This document shows, piece by piece, positions 53,552 to 64,000 of a DNA stretch of 64,000 nt. Every line of letters starts with the position of its first letter. Within the stretch, counting starts at the first letter, position 1. Source of the DNA: Adineta ricciae (Eukaryota; Rotifera; Eurotatoria; Adinetida; Adinetidae); contig CAJNOJ010000235.1 of the NCBI GenBank assembly GCA_905250025.1, positions 62,001-126,000 of the forward strand, in the 5' to 3' direction. The position numbers and the translations under genes were made by a program. The notes under the pieces were generated by a model. It was not told where the DNA came from. It made no database searches and worked only from the letters and a program-made list of their open reading frames with translations.

Positions 53552-53807
53552 TCAGCCAACAGTTGGTGGAGATGCGACTTTGCCCTGTTGATCGACATGT
53601 ACTCGGACTCGATCTATTCGATAATCCATAGTAACCATCATGCCTGGGCCAACAATTGGAACATTGGTCAGACCTGATTTCAATGAAACTGTTCTGAAAA
53701 GAAATGTTAGTCTAAGAGAACATACCTGAATCTTTTTTAATGATTTCCACAGCTTCTCTGCCGTCTTTACCAACGAGTTCAGGCCAATTACGTGGTGGTG
53801 CGTCCAT
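53552..53807 (-). CDS. Potato-inhibitor-I family protease inhibitor 2
   Basis: Exons 53726-53807 (82 nt) and 53552-53673 (122 nt), 67 aa, same phase-1 intron position as the other three copies. RNWPELVGKDGREAVEIIKK is the canonical family N-terminal block; the loop MMVTMDYRIDRVRVHVDQQG has Met as P1 and Asp as P1', like barley CI-2 with Met-Glu. No Cys, as in CI-2. An ATG three bases upstream (53810) is equally possible. The first-exon part and its 5' flank are repeated after the N gap at 53954-54154. Confidence 0.92.
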
Positions 53808-54154
53808 CATCTCTTTCTCTATTTTACTTTTGATAAAATGTTTTCTAGGTAGCTATGATAACTTGTGTTATAAAACAACAGAGACATTGTAAATACGATG
53901 AATCATCTTTATTCGAATATAAAACACGAGTATNNNNNNNNNNNNNNNNNNNNTTTTTTAATGATTTCCACAGCTTCTCTGCCGTCTTTACCAACGAGTT
54001 CAGGCCAATTACGTGGTGGTGCGTCCATCATCTCTTTCTCTATTTTACTTTTGATAAAATGTTTTCTAGGTAGCTATGATAACTTGTGTTATAAAACAAC
54101 AGAGACATTGTAAAAATGATGAATCATCTTTATTCGAATATAAAACACGAGTAT
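53733..54154. repeat. 200-bp duplication flanking a 20-N gap
   Basis: 53733-53933 and 53954-54154 are near identical (one or two differences) on both sides of N 53934-53953. The repeated piece is exon 1 of inhibitor 2 and its upstream flank. The second copy lacks exon 2, so it is most likely the same locus assembled twice. Confidence 0.9.
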
Positions 54155-54245
54155 CACCATTGACAAAGAAAAACAAGCTTTTTTCTATATATATATCTCA
54201 AAATAACCGTACATAAAAAGCAACGCAGTTAAGATCGTTTTCTTG

Positions 54246-54503
54246 TTAACCAACAATTGGTGTTGATGCGACTTGGCCTTGTTTATCAACACGAACTCGA
54301 ACTCGATCTGTTCGATAATCCATGGTCACTTTCATACCTACTTCAATCGTATGAACATTGGTAAAACCTAATTAAAAATAGAAAAAAATCCGAATAGCAG
54401 TTTTCTACTAAGGAAAAATACCGGTATCTTTTTTAATGATTTCCACAGCTTCTTTGCCATCTTTACCAACAAGGTTAGGCCAAGTACGTGGTGGCGCAGC
54501 CAT
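54246..54503 (-). CDS. Potato-inhibitor-I family protease inhibitor 3
   Basis: Exons 54422-54503 (82 nt) and 54246-54367 (122 nt), 67 aa. RTWPNLVGKDGKEAVEIIKK, then the reactive loop MKVTMDYRTDRVRVRVDKQG, P1 Met/P1' Asp, ending PIVG. Exon sizes and intron phase are identical to its neighbours, showing that the cluster arose by tandem duplication of a two-exon gene. Confidence 0.92.
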
Positions 54504-54707
54504 CGATTTCGCTTGCAATAAAAAATCTTTCTTATGAAACTATAACTGCTTATTCATATAAAACAGAAATGATATTCACTCAAAGATGTCAGACGATCAG
54601 GATTTTCGAGAGTAAAAATAGAAAACTCTCTCTTTGTGTATTCGAATAAGGTTTTAGTGCATATTTATTGATTCTTTTCATACATAAAACATGAAAGTCT
54701 GTTCTAT

Positions 54708-54964
54708 TCAACCAATAGTCGGTGGAGATGTAACTCGTCCATGTTTATCAACATGAATTCGAACTCGATCTATTCGGTAATCCATTGTGACCATCATGTC
54801 TGGTCCGACAACTTGAATATTCGACAAGCCTATTCGAATTTCAATGCTATCTTAGGTGTGAGTCCGATTGGAATAACTATACCTGTATCTCTTCTAATAA
54901 CTGCAATCGCTTCTTCTGCACTTCTCCCTACAAGATGAGGCCAACGTGGCTGAGCTCTATGCAT
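54708..54964 (-). CDS. Potato-inhibitor-I family protease inhibitor 4
   Basis: Exons 54883-54964 (82 nt) and 54708-54829 (122 nt), 67 aa. QPRWPHLVGRSAEEAIAVIR in the first half and MMVTMDYRIDRVRIHVDKHG with the same Met-Asp reactive bond in the second, ending PTIG. The helix is the most diverged of the four, but the loop is unchanged, suggesting conserved target specificity. Confidence 0.92.
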
Positions 54965-55404
54965 TGACTTTTCGTTGATTTCAAAGACAATAAATAGCTC
55001 CGATCAACAAAAATCTATGCGCTTATATTTTAGGTACATAATAATAAGACTCGTCTTGCTTTTATGATTCATCGATAGTCAATCAACTGTATCGTTGGCT
55101 TCGCAATAGTTATATTGAATTGAAAGTATTTTGCATCGTACTCATCACTCATACGGTGCTAAAAGGACGCAGAATCCAACCAATCAATTTGTGATAAGAA
55201 TAATCTCAAAAATATTTCATTTTTTAATAAAATAATTTTCCTAAAATGAAATCGTTTTTGTTTGATATTATTTCTTTTCAGTTTAGATACACAGATGTCG
55301 CCACAAACTTTCTTGACATCATCCATCTCATTTCATTTGTAGTTGTTATGTTACAATAATCTATATTTACTTGTAGTTATTTTATAAACATCGTTTCTGT
55401 TGAA
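54965..55404. other. Divergent intergenic spacer, nothing recognised
   Basis: About 440 bases between inhibitor 4 (minus) and bublin (plus). No specific site seen. Confidence 0.5.
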
Positions 55405-55852
55405 ATGACTACGTCCGATCACCGTCATTCTCAAAATCATAGTGAAACAAACAATCATCATCATCATTCCAACAATCAAAATCGTGATGAAGAAATTGAT
55501 TCCGGTATGGAATATAAACGACACTGAATGTCTTATCTCTCTTTTTTCTGTACGTTTAGAATTACTTGAATTAGAAACTGCCTTGAATGATATTGAAAAA
55601 GCTATGGATAAGATTGAATCCCAAAATTCCACCATTCAAAATCGATTGCGTGATTTACTTGAATCAAATAGACAAATGACGCGTGAATTCACCGATATTC
55701 GACGAAACATGTCGAGTAAGTTCAAAGAAGTCCATCGTCAACTGGAACAAATGCCTGGTGTCGCACATGATTTAGCCGCGGTAACATCGAATACATTAAC
55801 AAAGATCGAACAGGATATGTCATCGACAAGAGATCAACATAAATTCGAATGA
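55405..55852 (+). CDS. BBLN: Bublin coiled-coil protein
   Basis: Small coiled-coil protein of the UPF0184/bublin family, implicated in intermediate-filament organisation in nematode gut. Exons 55405-55504 and 55560-55852 (55-bp intron, phase 1) give 130 aa. The N-terminus is His/Asn/Gln-rich and disordered; the core LETALNDIEKAMDKIESQN then IQNRLRDLLESNRQMTREF matches the LxxLLESNRQxxxEF signature of vertebrate BBLN. It is longer than vertebrate bublin at the C-terminus (RQLEQMPGVAHDLAAV and onward, about 50 residues). Start chosen as the only ATG giving an in-phase exon. Confidence 0.82.
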
Positions 55853-56016
55853 TTCTTCTTTCTTTGCGGCATTTTCAAAACTATATAATTCTTCTCTTAG
55901 TATTTATGAATGTTTATTGAGATTTTTATCTGCAAATCAAGTGAAATTGAAGTGTGAGGGGTTTTATTGATTTTTTCAGATAGGAAACTTCTTCGTTTCG
56001 TTGAACAAAGCATAAG

Positions 56017-56807
56017 ATGAGTCGAACAAATGTCAAACCAAATCTCGACGCACGACGTGTTGTAGGTAGTATGTCGGATGGGTTAATGAACAGGAGAAAA
56101 TCACAATTCTGCGTTGTTTTTTCTTCAGACACAAGAGTTATTCACACTAACTTATGGAGCATTTGTTGCACAAATATTGAACGATTATGAACATGTCGAT
56201 GAGGTTAATAAACAACTGGATAAAATGTAAGTTTTGATAGGAAAAGATTAGTTGGAATTCATGGTTGAAAAAATATTTCAGTGGTTATAATATTGGTGTT
56301 CGATTGATCGATGATTTTCTTGCGCGTAATCCGAATGTCGGTCGATGTCACGATCTACGCGAAACAGCGGATGTCTTGGCAAAGGTAAAGAAACAATTCA
56401 ATCCAAAAAAAACTCATACGAATCATTTCGATGTTTTTGTTTTCAGCAAGGTTTTAAGACATATTTGGGTATTTCGCCATCAATTACCAATTGGTCATCA
56501 GCTGGCGATGAATTTTCTTTATTAATCGATGGTAATCCATTAACTGAATTCGTTGAATTACCAGAAGGACAAGGTCAAAAGTTAAGTTATAATCAGATGA
56601 TATGTGGAGCGATTCGAGGTGCGCTCGAAATGGTTTGTTTGAGTTCTTTTGTTTGCTTGTTTTTTGTCATATTGAGTTGTAATGTAGGTTCAATTGGAAG
56701 TCGAATGTCGATTTGTGCAAGATCAATTGAAAGGTGACAATGCAACTGAATTGCGAATTAAATTCTTGAATAAATTAGAAGATGCTTTACCCGTTGGTGA
56801 AGATTAA
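56017..56807 (+). CDS. TRAPPC3: TRAPP complex subunit 3 (Bet3)
   Basis: Core subunit of the TRAPP tethering complex/Rab GEF acting in ER-Golgi traffic. Exons 56017-56061, 56129-56226, 56282-56384, 56447-56632 and 56688-56807 total 552 nt, 183 aa (human 180), all in phase. Family blocks: ELFTLTYGAFVAQILNDYE, GYNIGVRLIDDFLARNPN, VGRCHDLRETADVLAK containing the conserved palmitoylated Cys, YLGISPSITNWSSAGDEFSL and ELRIKFLNKLEDALPVGED at the C-terminus. Start MSRTN resembles vertebrate MSRQ. Introns are 52-67 bp. Confidence 0.96.
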
Positions 56808-57336
56808 AATTCCTGCGTTGCAATTCGACTTCATTTTATTTACATTTTTTCGCATCGAATGATAGAAAACTCGCTTTTACTGTAATTCATATTTGAAAAA
56901 AAATCAAGACAATAAAACATTTGATTGTATGAGATAGTCAAATCAAATCTTCACGAAGGCAAAAAAGCTAAATCGATGACGGCGAATGATGAATATCTGT
57001 GATTATAACTGAAACTTTTGATTTTCTATCGAATATACGAAAACGCGATTGATTGAATGTGAATGCAAGAAAAGTTTTCCTATTTATTTATACTTGTCCA
57101 ATGTTTGTAGAAAGGTAGATATGACGAAATTCTCACGAGGTAATCGAAATCAGAATAAAATCACTATTTACTTGTTTGTCTGAATATGTAAAGAAGATAG
57201 TTGTGGGTTTGACTCACGGAACACATCCACATTCGATTTTAAAACTTCAGAATACTTACTGCCGACAAATTGCATCAATAAAGTTCAAACTTATTCTTAA
57301 AAAAATCCTATATTACGATCACATTTTCATTATCAT
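56808..57336. other. Intergenic, nothing recognised
   Basis: About 0.5 kb between TRAPPC3 and a small downstream gene. An ATG at 57121 opens a short frame ending in a GT, which could be a 5' exon of the next gene, but no matching acceptor is clear. Confidence 0.45.
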
Positions 57337-57516
57337 ATGCAAACCGACGCAAAACAAGTGGGTCTAGCAGCAACCTTACATCATGGTGATCTGTCGGCTG
57401 AAGATCGACGCACAAGCAATCAGATCATTCACAGTGGTGACGCAGATCCAACCAAAAAATACGATCCTAAAACTCAAGAAGCACTCGAACGAACTAAGGC
57501 TAAACAACACAATTAA
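57337..57516 (+). CDS. Small hydrophilic protein, 59 aa
   Basis: Reads MQTDAKQVGLAATLHHGDLS to a TAA at 57514. No Cys, Trp or Phe, and rich in charged residues, Gln, Thr and His; the repeated turn-forming stretches (LSAEDRRTSNQIIHSGD, YDPKTQEALERTKAKQ) look like small disordered or stress-related proteins. The GL...SAEDR pattern vaguely recalls conidiation-specific Con-6 repeats, and a LEA-like role would suit a desiccation-tolerant animal, but neither is shown. An upstream exon is possible. Confidence 0.45.
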   Translation: MQTDAKQVGLAATLHHGDLSAEDRRTSNQIIHSGDADPTKKYDPKTQEALERTKAKQHN

Positions 57517-59817
57517 ACGATTTTGTTCAATTATGACTATAAACCCGTCAGCGTGTTCCGTTTCATTTTGTAGTTTGTCAAAAACATGTAGTTCCTAAAG
57601 TTCTATAAAAATAATTACTTTCGCGGTAGTTCGTACTAGAAAAAAGTAACGAGTGTCAAAGTGATCAGTGTCTGTAATCCGAAGATCGAAAGTTATGCCT
57701 TTGTCTCATAAATTTAATGAATTTGTTAGACACCGATCGCGGCTCATTGTGTCCTTCTCGTTTCTGCATTGGATTTAAACTATACGGCTATTCAGGTTGT
57801 GCAATATTTTCGTTTCGTTTTTCTACACAACAGTCAGTTTCGTTCGTTGCAAAATTACCAAAAAAAAGAAACCAGAAAAATTCGATTGAAATTTATTGAT
57901 CAAAAGAAAATATTTACCAAAATTGCGACAAAGAGTAACTTTTTCTTTCGTTCACTAGTCATTTGTCAGCGAGACAATCGAAATGAAACGTGAAAAGTCC
58001 ATTAATATCATTCTATGATACATACAACTTGTTACTCATCTTTTTCTTCTCGATTGAATGTCATAATACAAGTGAGAATGTATGAACATGACATGCATAT
58101 GAGACATCTTACAATTACCATTGAATCCTCACTATAATTTACTCGTGTTCATCGTTTCGTGTGTGTTTTTTTTTCTTCTCTTTCTTTTCGATTTTCAATT
58201 GAAAGCGCGGATGTGATCAAAAGGTGTAATAGGAAAATAAGTAACTTGCTTGTTAGTATGCCTGACAAATTTGATCATCGTCTAGCTGTTCAATGATATA
58301 TGATATGGCTCGTTGCTCCGTCTGGTCATCTCAATTTCTTTCTTTTTTTTTCTTCATTTTTCTCTTTCCCTCAAATCAGTAAAGAAGCTTTAAACAAATA
58401 GACCTTGAACTTCCTTCGTATTCAAATCGACTTAGACGACAAGCCAACCATATACATATTATACTTTGGTATGGTATAACGATGACAATGATGATGCAAT
58501 CTGATAATAAGGAGGAGAAAAAATGACACCGGCCTAAATCTCAATTGACACTTTGATGAAGAGAGAGAGAGAGTGAGTGAAGAAAAAATTGATCGATAGG
58601 TAAAACTGACTGTCCATCGTTAGTAGAGAAATAGGAAATTTTACCATATGTTTAAGTCGTCTTTTATTCTAAATATATATGTAAGTACAATATTTGTTCA
58701 AATTACACCACTTTTCTTCTGACTGACAGGCAAAAGTCGTTTGCTTATCGTCCTCGAGAAATAAGATTCCATCCTCAATACCATGAACAATCTCTTTCCT
58801 TTCACTACATGTACGTATACAAATATATATGTACATATCTACATAATAATCGCCAGTTTTTCATCACTAATCATCATAGAATATAATAGGTCAACATCAA
58901 ACATACATACATATAACTACTAGGCAAACTTATAAAACTCAAAAGACATGTTCATCCTAGAAAGATGATTCTATATATATATTCGTTAAATTATTGTGTA
59001 AGATTGCTTACAGGTACGGCATATCAATTTCTTTACAAATTGGCTTTGTCTTTTTCTTTTCTCTCATTCACTTTTGATAAATGGTAGTCGAGCGAATCTG
59101 ATGGTCAAGCTGGTTCACCTGTTGGCGGTATGTACTTGGCAAGTTTGATCTTTTCAACAAATTGATTCATCATTATTTATATTCTCCGAGGAACAAAACT
59201 GTCGTCAATTTAATTATGCATTGAAATTAAGCAACAGATTTTCTTTCATAGATCTGCTTATGTTTTTATTGTTGAGTTGCCTCATTAGATAGACAGTCAT
59301 ATCAAATTAAGACAAATAACGAACGGCGTTTTTGATATGAAGTGTGATGTAATTTCAAAATAGTTACCAATTGATCAAATTGAATCTCGAGCTATTGCAT
59401 TTGAACGAGATTCTGAGCGAGATGACTACAAGTATGTAGAAAGAGAAGAAATTATTCATGCGAAACACATTAACGAACGGTGAATCGATGTATTTGTAAG
59501 ATAGGTGTAGGGGCGGCTGAAGTACGTGCGAAGAGAAGATTGATCATAATCGATGTATGTAGATATATGATGATGATGATGACAACGAGACATAAAGAGA
59601 GACAAATCGTTCACCTTCGAGTGAGTGATGGGAGAGTTTATAAATGTATATATACAACCAATTATACTTGCTTCTTTCTTTTGAACATTTGACTCAATCG
59701 GTGTAATGATTGTCTTCATCGTTATTAGTATTGTTGTTGCTACTGTCATTGTGTTGAGCTTCTTGCTTACTGTCTCTCTCTCTCTCTCTCTCTTTATCGG
59801 TCTACAATCATCTCGAA
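57517..59817. other. Intergenic with microsatellites
   Basis: 2.3 kb 5' of the cadherin gene. Contains (GA) near 58560-58573, (TA)-rich patches near 58970-58985, (GAT) repeats near 59567-59583 and (TC) near 59774-59794. No gene supported. Confidence 0.55.
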
Positions 59818-62800
59818 ATGCGCATGATNCTGCTGCTTTGCTTAATGGCTCTAAGCGCACGCGCGCAAGGTAAGTTTTTCTCCTACTTAAACATGGTCAA
59901 ACAACTCGAAAGTGTCGTGTTCGAACGGTCAACATGAGAGTTCAGCTAATTACTATTCATTGATTATTGTTCGCAAGAGAACAACTTTTGAGTGTATATC
60001 AACAAACCGACAGAATATAGAATGACTGATGGAAACAGTAGAGACAAAAACAAAAAGAAGAAGGAAATCAAATGGACCGCTTTTAATACGTTAATCAGAT
60101 TGATAAACATGATCAATGTCAAATATTTTTCTTTATGAAAATATTTCCGTAGGTCAACCATGTACACTACAGTTTCTACCTGCACTTCAAATCATAACAA
60201 TGCCCGAAAATACTCAACAGGGAAATCTGGTTGCTCGTCTACAAATTACTGGTTCACCCTCAGAAATCTCCACACGATTGATTTATAATAGTTCAGATGT
60301 AAAAACCAATGGAACTGATTATTTTACCTTAAATTTCACTGATTTATATTTACGTTCTCGTGAGTTTTGACATCATTTGACATTGTGAAGCAATGCTATT
60401 ATATTTCATTTAGCCCTGGATTATGAATGGTGGACATCGAATGGTTTTCCCAATCCCTTTCGTTTTATAGTCGAATGTATAGTTTTATCCGATCGATCGA
60501 TTCATGATATTGACTTTCAACTTGATCTCATCGATGTAAATGATAATCCTCCGACATTTTCTCAATCAATCTACCACATAAATCTAACTGAAACAACTCC
60601 GATCAATACCATTCTATCCACCGCAATCACAGCCACCGATCCGGATTCGGGAGTCTCGGGTACATTTTCATACTCTCTGCAGAATAATCTCTCATCATAT
60701 GCGGTAAGAGAATTTGTTTCGTTGAATTTCATTGAAGCTTATTGATTATTCGTTCGTAGTCATATTTTCGATTGGTAAGCTCAACAAATGCCAGTCTGAT
60801 ATTAGTTCGACCACTTGATTATAATTCAATGGTACCGAACTTTAATTTAATCATTGTTGCACAAGTAACCGAATTCGATTTGAAAATTTTGAATCACTTC
60901 TTGTCTCTAGGATAACGGCAATCCACCATTGTCATCGCAAACCATTGTTTCAATACATCTCATCGATGTGGATAACTTAGATCCGAAATTTCGAATATCC
61001 ACATCGTATAATCTGAACATTTCTATCGACACAACCATTGTACTGTCTATGACATTTTTATTGAAATCTATTCACCTTGTTTCTTTATATTAGGGTTACG
61101 AAGTAGTGCCGAAAGAAGGACGAATCTTTGCGTATGATCAAGATTTTGGAATCAATGCAACGATCATCTATTCATTTTCCACGTCGAGTATGAAGATAGA
61201 CGTTTCATCTAAATGTATTCAATGTTATTTTGCGTAGATATGTACTTTACTATTGATAAATACACAGGTGTTATTAGTCTTCAATCGAATTTGGATTCAA
61301 TAGCTCAGTTCGATCTCTTAATTAAAGTAAAATTAGTGCATGATTGAAGTTTTAATTGATATTTTCTTTTCGTCGATTAGGCTGAACAAGAAAATAATCC
61401 GAATCGATTTGCAACAACTGTGTTACATGTAAATATCTATGAGTTAAATCTTTATCCACCAAGGTTTCTTTCTTCGCCTTACATCATGGTCGGATATACA
61501 ATGAATAATCTCGATCAGATACCAACAGTCAATGGTACTGTTAGTGATATGGACGAGGTAAAGAAGAAATTGATTGATTGCACATCTTGTAGAATTAGCT
61601 TTTGTTTAGAATCCGAGATTAGCGTATAGTTACTCGTGTGATTCATCATCGCTTAATTTGCAAATTGTAAAAACTAGGTAAGACCGTTTTAGATGAATAG
61701 AAATGAAGTGGTGTTGTGTTCGATTGTTTAGTCTTCGTCAATTTCGATTACAACTAACGAATTTTCAAAATCTTCCTGTTTGTCAAACATGTATCTGTGT
61801 TTTGAATGTTTCCGATGGACAATATGTAAGTTTTTCTACATGTAATTAACCATCAATTGAATTTTCTTGGTAAAATTTCAGTCAGATCAGACCGACCTTC
61901 ATGTTTATCTCTACACTCCCTTAGCCTTCCTAATGAATTCATATCTATTGTCAGCCGACTATCCATTCAATGATTCTCTCTCAACCATTGGTACAATTCA
62001 AGTGAGAAATTCTTCAATCTAACTCTTCAATTCACATTTTCTTTCATTGTCATTTAGATCATTAAAGATAATCGTTGTCAAGTGCAATATTCCATCATTG
62101 GCCCATATAATTCTCTCTTCTCGATTTCTTCCACAGGTAATCTAACATGGTCCAATACATCTACATCACCGATTCAAGAAGCTTACCAATTTCAAATCAC
62201 TGTTCAACAAGTCTGTTCAACATTAAAAATGAATCTTTCCACCGATGTTATTGTAACAATTCGCAATTTACCATCAAACTCATATCCAGCATCAACGATT
62301 GGTACATCTCGATCCGCAGATAATAGTACAACTTATGCGATCATAGCAAGTGTCAGTGCATTTATCCTTATTATCATTGCAATATTATTTATCGTTATTT
62401 ATTATAATATCCAACGCGCTAAACATCGTGTTCCACCATTTTTCAAAATCAGTCAGAATTCATCAGCGCAAGGAATATCTTTTCTCAAATCAAAAACTCC
62501 TATCGTCGAATCTTCACCTTATGCGTTGGGTGTACGTGATGACGATTCATCACATAGCAGTGAACAAACAACGTCATCACCAATTAATAACCGTCTTCTT
62601 TCCGGACATTACAAAGTCAGCGAACCACCGATAAATACAACGATCGAAGAATTACTATCAACATACGACAATCGTTCGACGAGCAGCTCGTCAAGTTCAT
62701 CCGATGTTAGTGATCGGCCAGTACCGACAAACACAGGTTCATTCCGTACAACCATACGTGAATCCAACGAACCTCCTACACATTTGGACACAATTAATGA

Positions 62801-63468
62801 AGACATGCAATGGGTTAACAATCAACAACAAAGACGTTCAATGGATCTTCGACGTCCTGCAATATCCGAAGATGCAATGGATATTATATCCGAATCTCAC
62901 GAGGTAGTCCATAGAGTTCAACCATTAACTAATGCTTGTATTGCTTGCTCTAACTCTAATCATTTCATTAATCATGTTTGTTCTCATTGTTATTCATTAT
63001 TATCGAGCACGTCAACTCACTTATTCTTATCTTCCTCTTCTCCCTCCTCCTCAGGTGCGACAGCCATTGTTGATGCTTGTCGACAACAAACAACAGCAGC
63101 AGCAACAGTTGAAGTAGGAGACAACAGCTTTTGCTATCTTAATGCTCGATTCAGCCCCATTGCTTCTACTCGTTGCTAAATTTAGTTTTTTTTTCATTTT
63201 GTCATCGCTTTGTTTTTGTTTTGCGTGTAACTAACTTTAATACATCAAATAGATCTACTCATCTTTGATAATCATTGCTTGCATCTTTATTAATCAAATT
63301 GCATGAAGCTTTGAAAAATCCATTTCGAATGTTGTTTTTTCTTTGCAGTCATCGATCAGCGGTGTTGGAACCGATCTTGGAACATCAGCATCAGCCTTAT
63401 TACAGCAATCTAATGCGAGAAACATTCACAGTCGACATTTGAACGAGTATTTGACAGTTTTTGTGTAA
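59818..63468 (+). CDS. Cadherin-family receptor with PDZ-ligand-like tail
   Basis: Type I adhesion receptor. Exon 59818-59869 encodes the signal peptide (LLLCLMALSARAQ), with an unresolved base N at 59829; it splices in phase to 60153. Cadherin repeats follow, with canonical calcium motifs DVNDNPPTF, ATDPDSGVSG, LDYNSMV and DNGNPPLSS, and degenerate later ones (DVDNLDPKF, YDQDFGINA). About twelve exons with introns near 50-60 bp. The transmembrane helix is IIASVSAFILIIIAILFIVI near 62340-62400, then a Ser-rich cytoplasmic tail of about 200 residues. A GT at 62904 and AG before 63349 join in phase 0 to a last exon ending EYLTVFV, a class II PDZ-ligand form; reading through the intron instead ends at 63179. 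The short ectodomain suggests a small protocadherin-like receptor. Confidence 0.82.
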
Positions 63469-64000
63469 GAAAACGAGAAAGATTCGATTGAGATTTCGAA
63501 GTCAAAATCGACTCTTCGTCTTGTTTCTCTTCTTCTATTTTCTTTGATAAACGAGTTATATACAAATTACATACATGTGTCTTTTTTTTACGAACTTTTA
63601 TTCAACTTGTTTTATATTATTGTTCGGTTAATGATAGATTAGCAATTACATATAATAAAAACTTCATATTAAAGTAAAACTACATTTGTTTAACGAGAGC
63701 AAATATATTCTTCGAAATGAGTATCTATGTTTGACTTGAAAATGAAAAGATAAACGAACGAGAAGGTTCGAAATTGCTTTTTATCGATTTTGGTTATTAT
63801 ATAACTTCTTGACAGCTATTCATGAGGAATATATGATAATAAAATTCAAAGATTTTTCGAGCGTAAGACAATCATCAATGAAACTTATTATTGACATATT
63901 TACACAATATAGCCTTGGAAGCACACCGATAAACGAGTTTTATTCCTTCTACTTTTAAATATGTGCGAAGATTAACGGTTTTTTGATCATGAACAAAACT
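63469..64000. other. 3' flank, nothing recognised
   Basis: AT-rich sequence after the cadherin gene to the window end. Confidence 0.5.

Overview
The window looks like nuclear DNA of a bdelloid rotifer (inference). It is AT-rich and gene-dense. Genes are split by many introns of about 47-66 bases with GT..AG ends. The content mixes conserved animal genes (T-box, tyrosine hydroxylase, eL39, TRAPPC3, bublin, cathepsin D, TSGA10, cadherin) with families typical of bdelloids: ADP-ribosyltransferase/TPR proteins, FG-GAP proteins and lineage-expanded membrane proteins. I cannot fix the genus from sequence alone.

Layout. 1-900: T-box factor on the minus strand, running off the left edge. 1069-7985: two about 3.06 kb copies of a tyrosine hydroxylase gene on the minus strand, separated by one N. 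9753-11938: ART/TPR gene with a frameshift. 12381-15336: two paralogous B-box/coiled-coil/C-terminal zinc proteins. 15998-25041: a secreted protein, a tincar-like membrane protein, a small secreted peptide precursor and a TSGA10-like coiled-coil gene. 27187-32844: cathepsin D, eL39 and a secreted glycoside-hydrolase-like protein. 33500-36930: gene relics and a 9-bp-TSD foldback element. 36929-43305: one large gene coding three successive TM-ectodomain-TM modules, hit by a Mutator-like foldback element. 43358-45127: a TM plus FG-GAP propeller protein. 47685-49613: a second, damaged ART/TPR gene. 50713-52140: a dynamin/GBP-like GTPase fused to a small heat-shock domain. 52500-52830: LRAT relic. 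52984-54964: four tandem potato-inhibitor-I genes. 55405-57516: bublin, TRAPPC3 and a 59-residue hydrophilic protein. 59818-63468: cadherin.

The most unusual items are the three-module membrane protein (modules of about 441, 448 and 455 residues, open reading frame continuous across all introns), the GTPase-sHSP fusion, and the 385-bp foldback element with a 9-bp target duplication whose removal, together with one copy of a 222-bp duplication lying at an N, gives back an intact exon in phase. Several N characters (4927, 38114, 53934-53953) sit exactly between near-identical copies, so some duplications here are probably assembly joins of overlapping or allelic contigs rather than biology.
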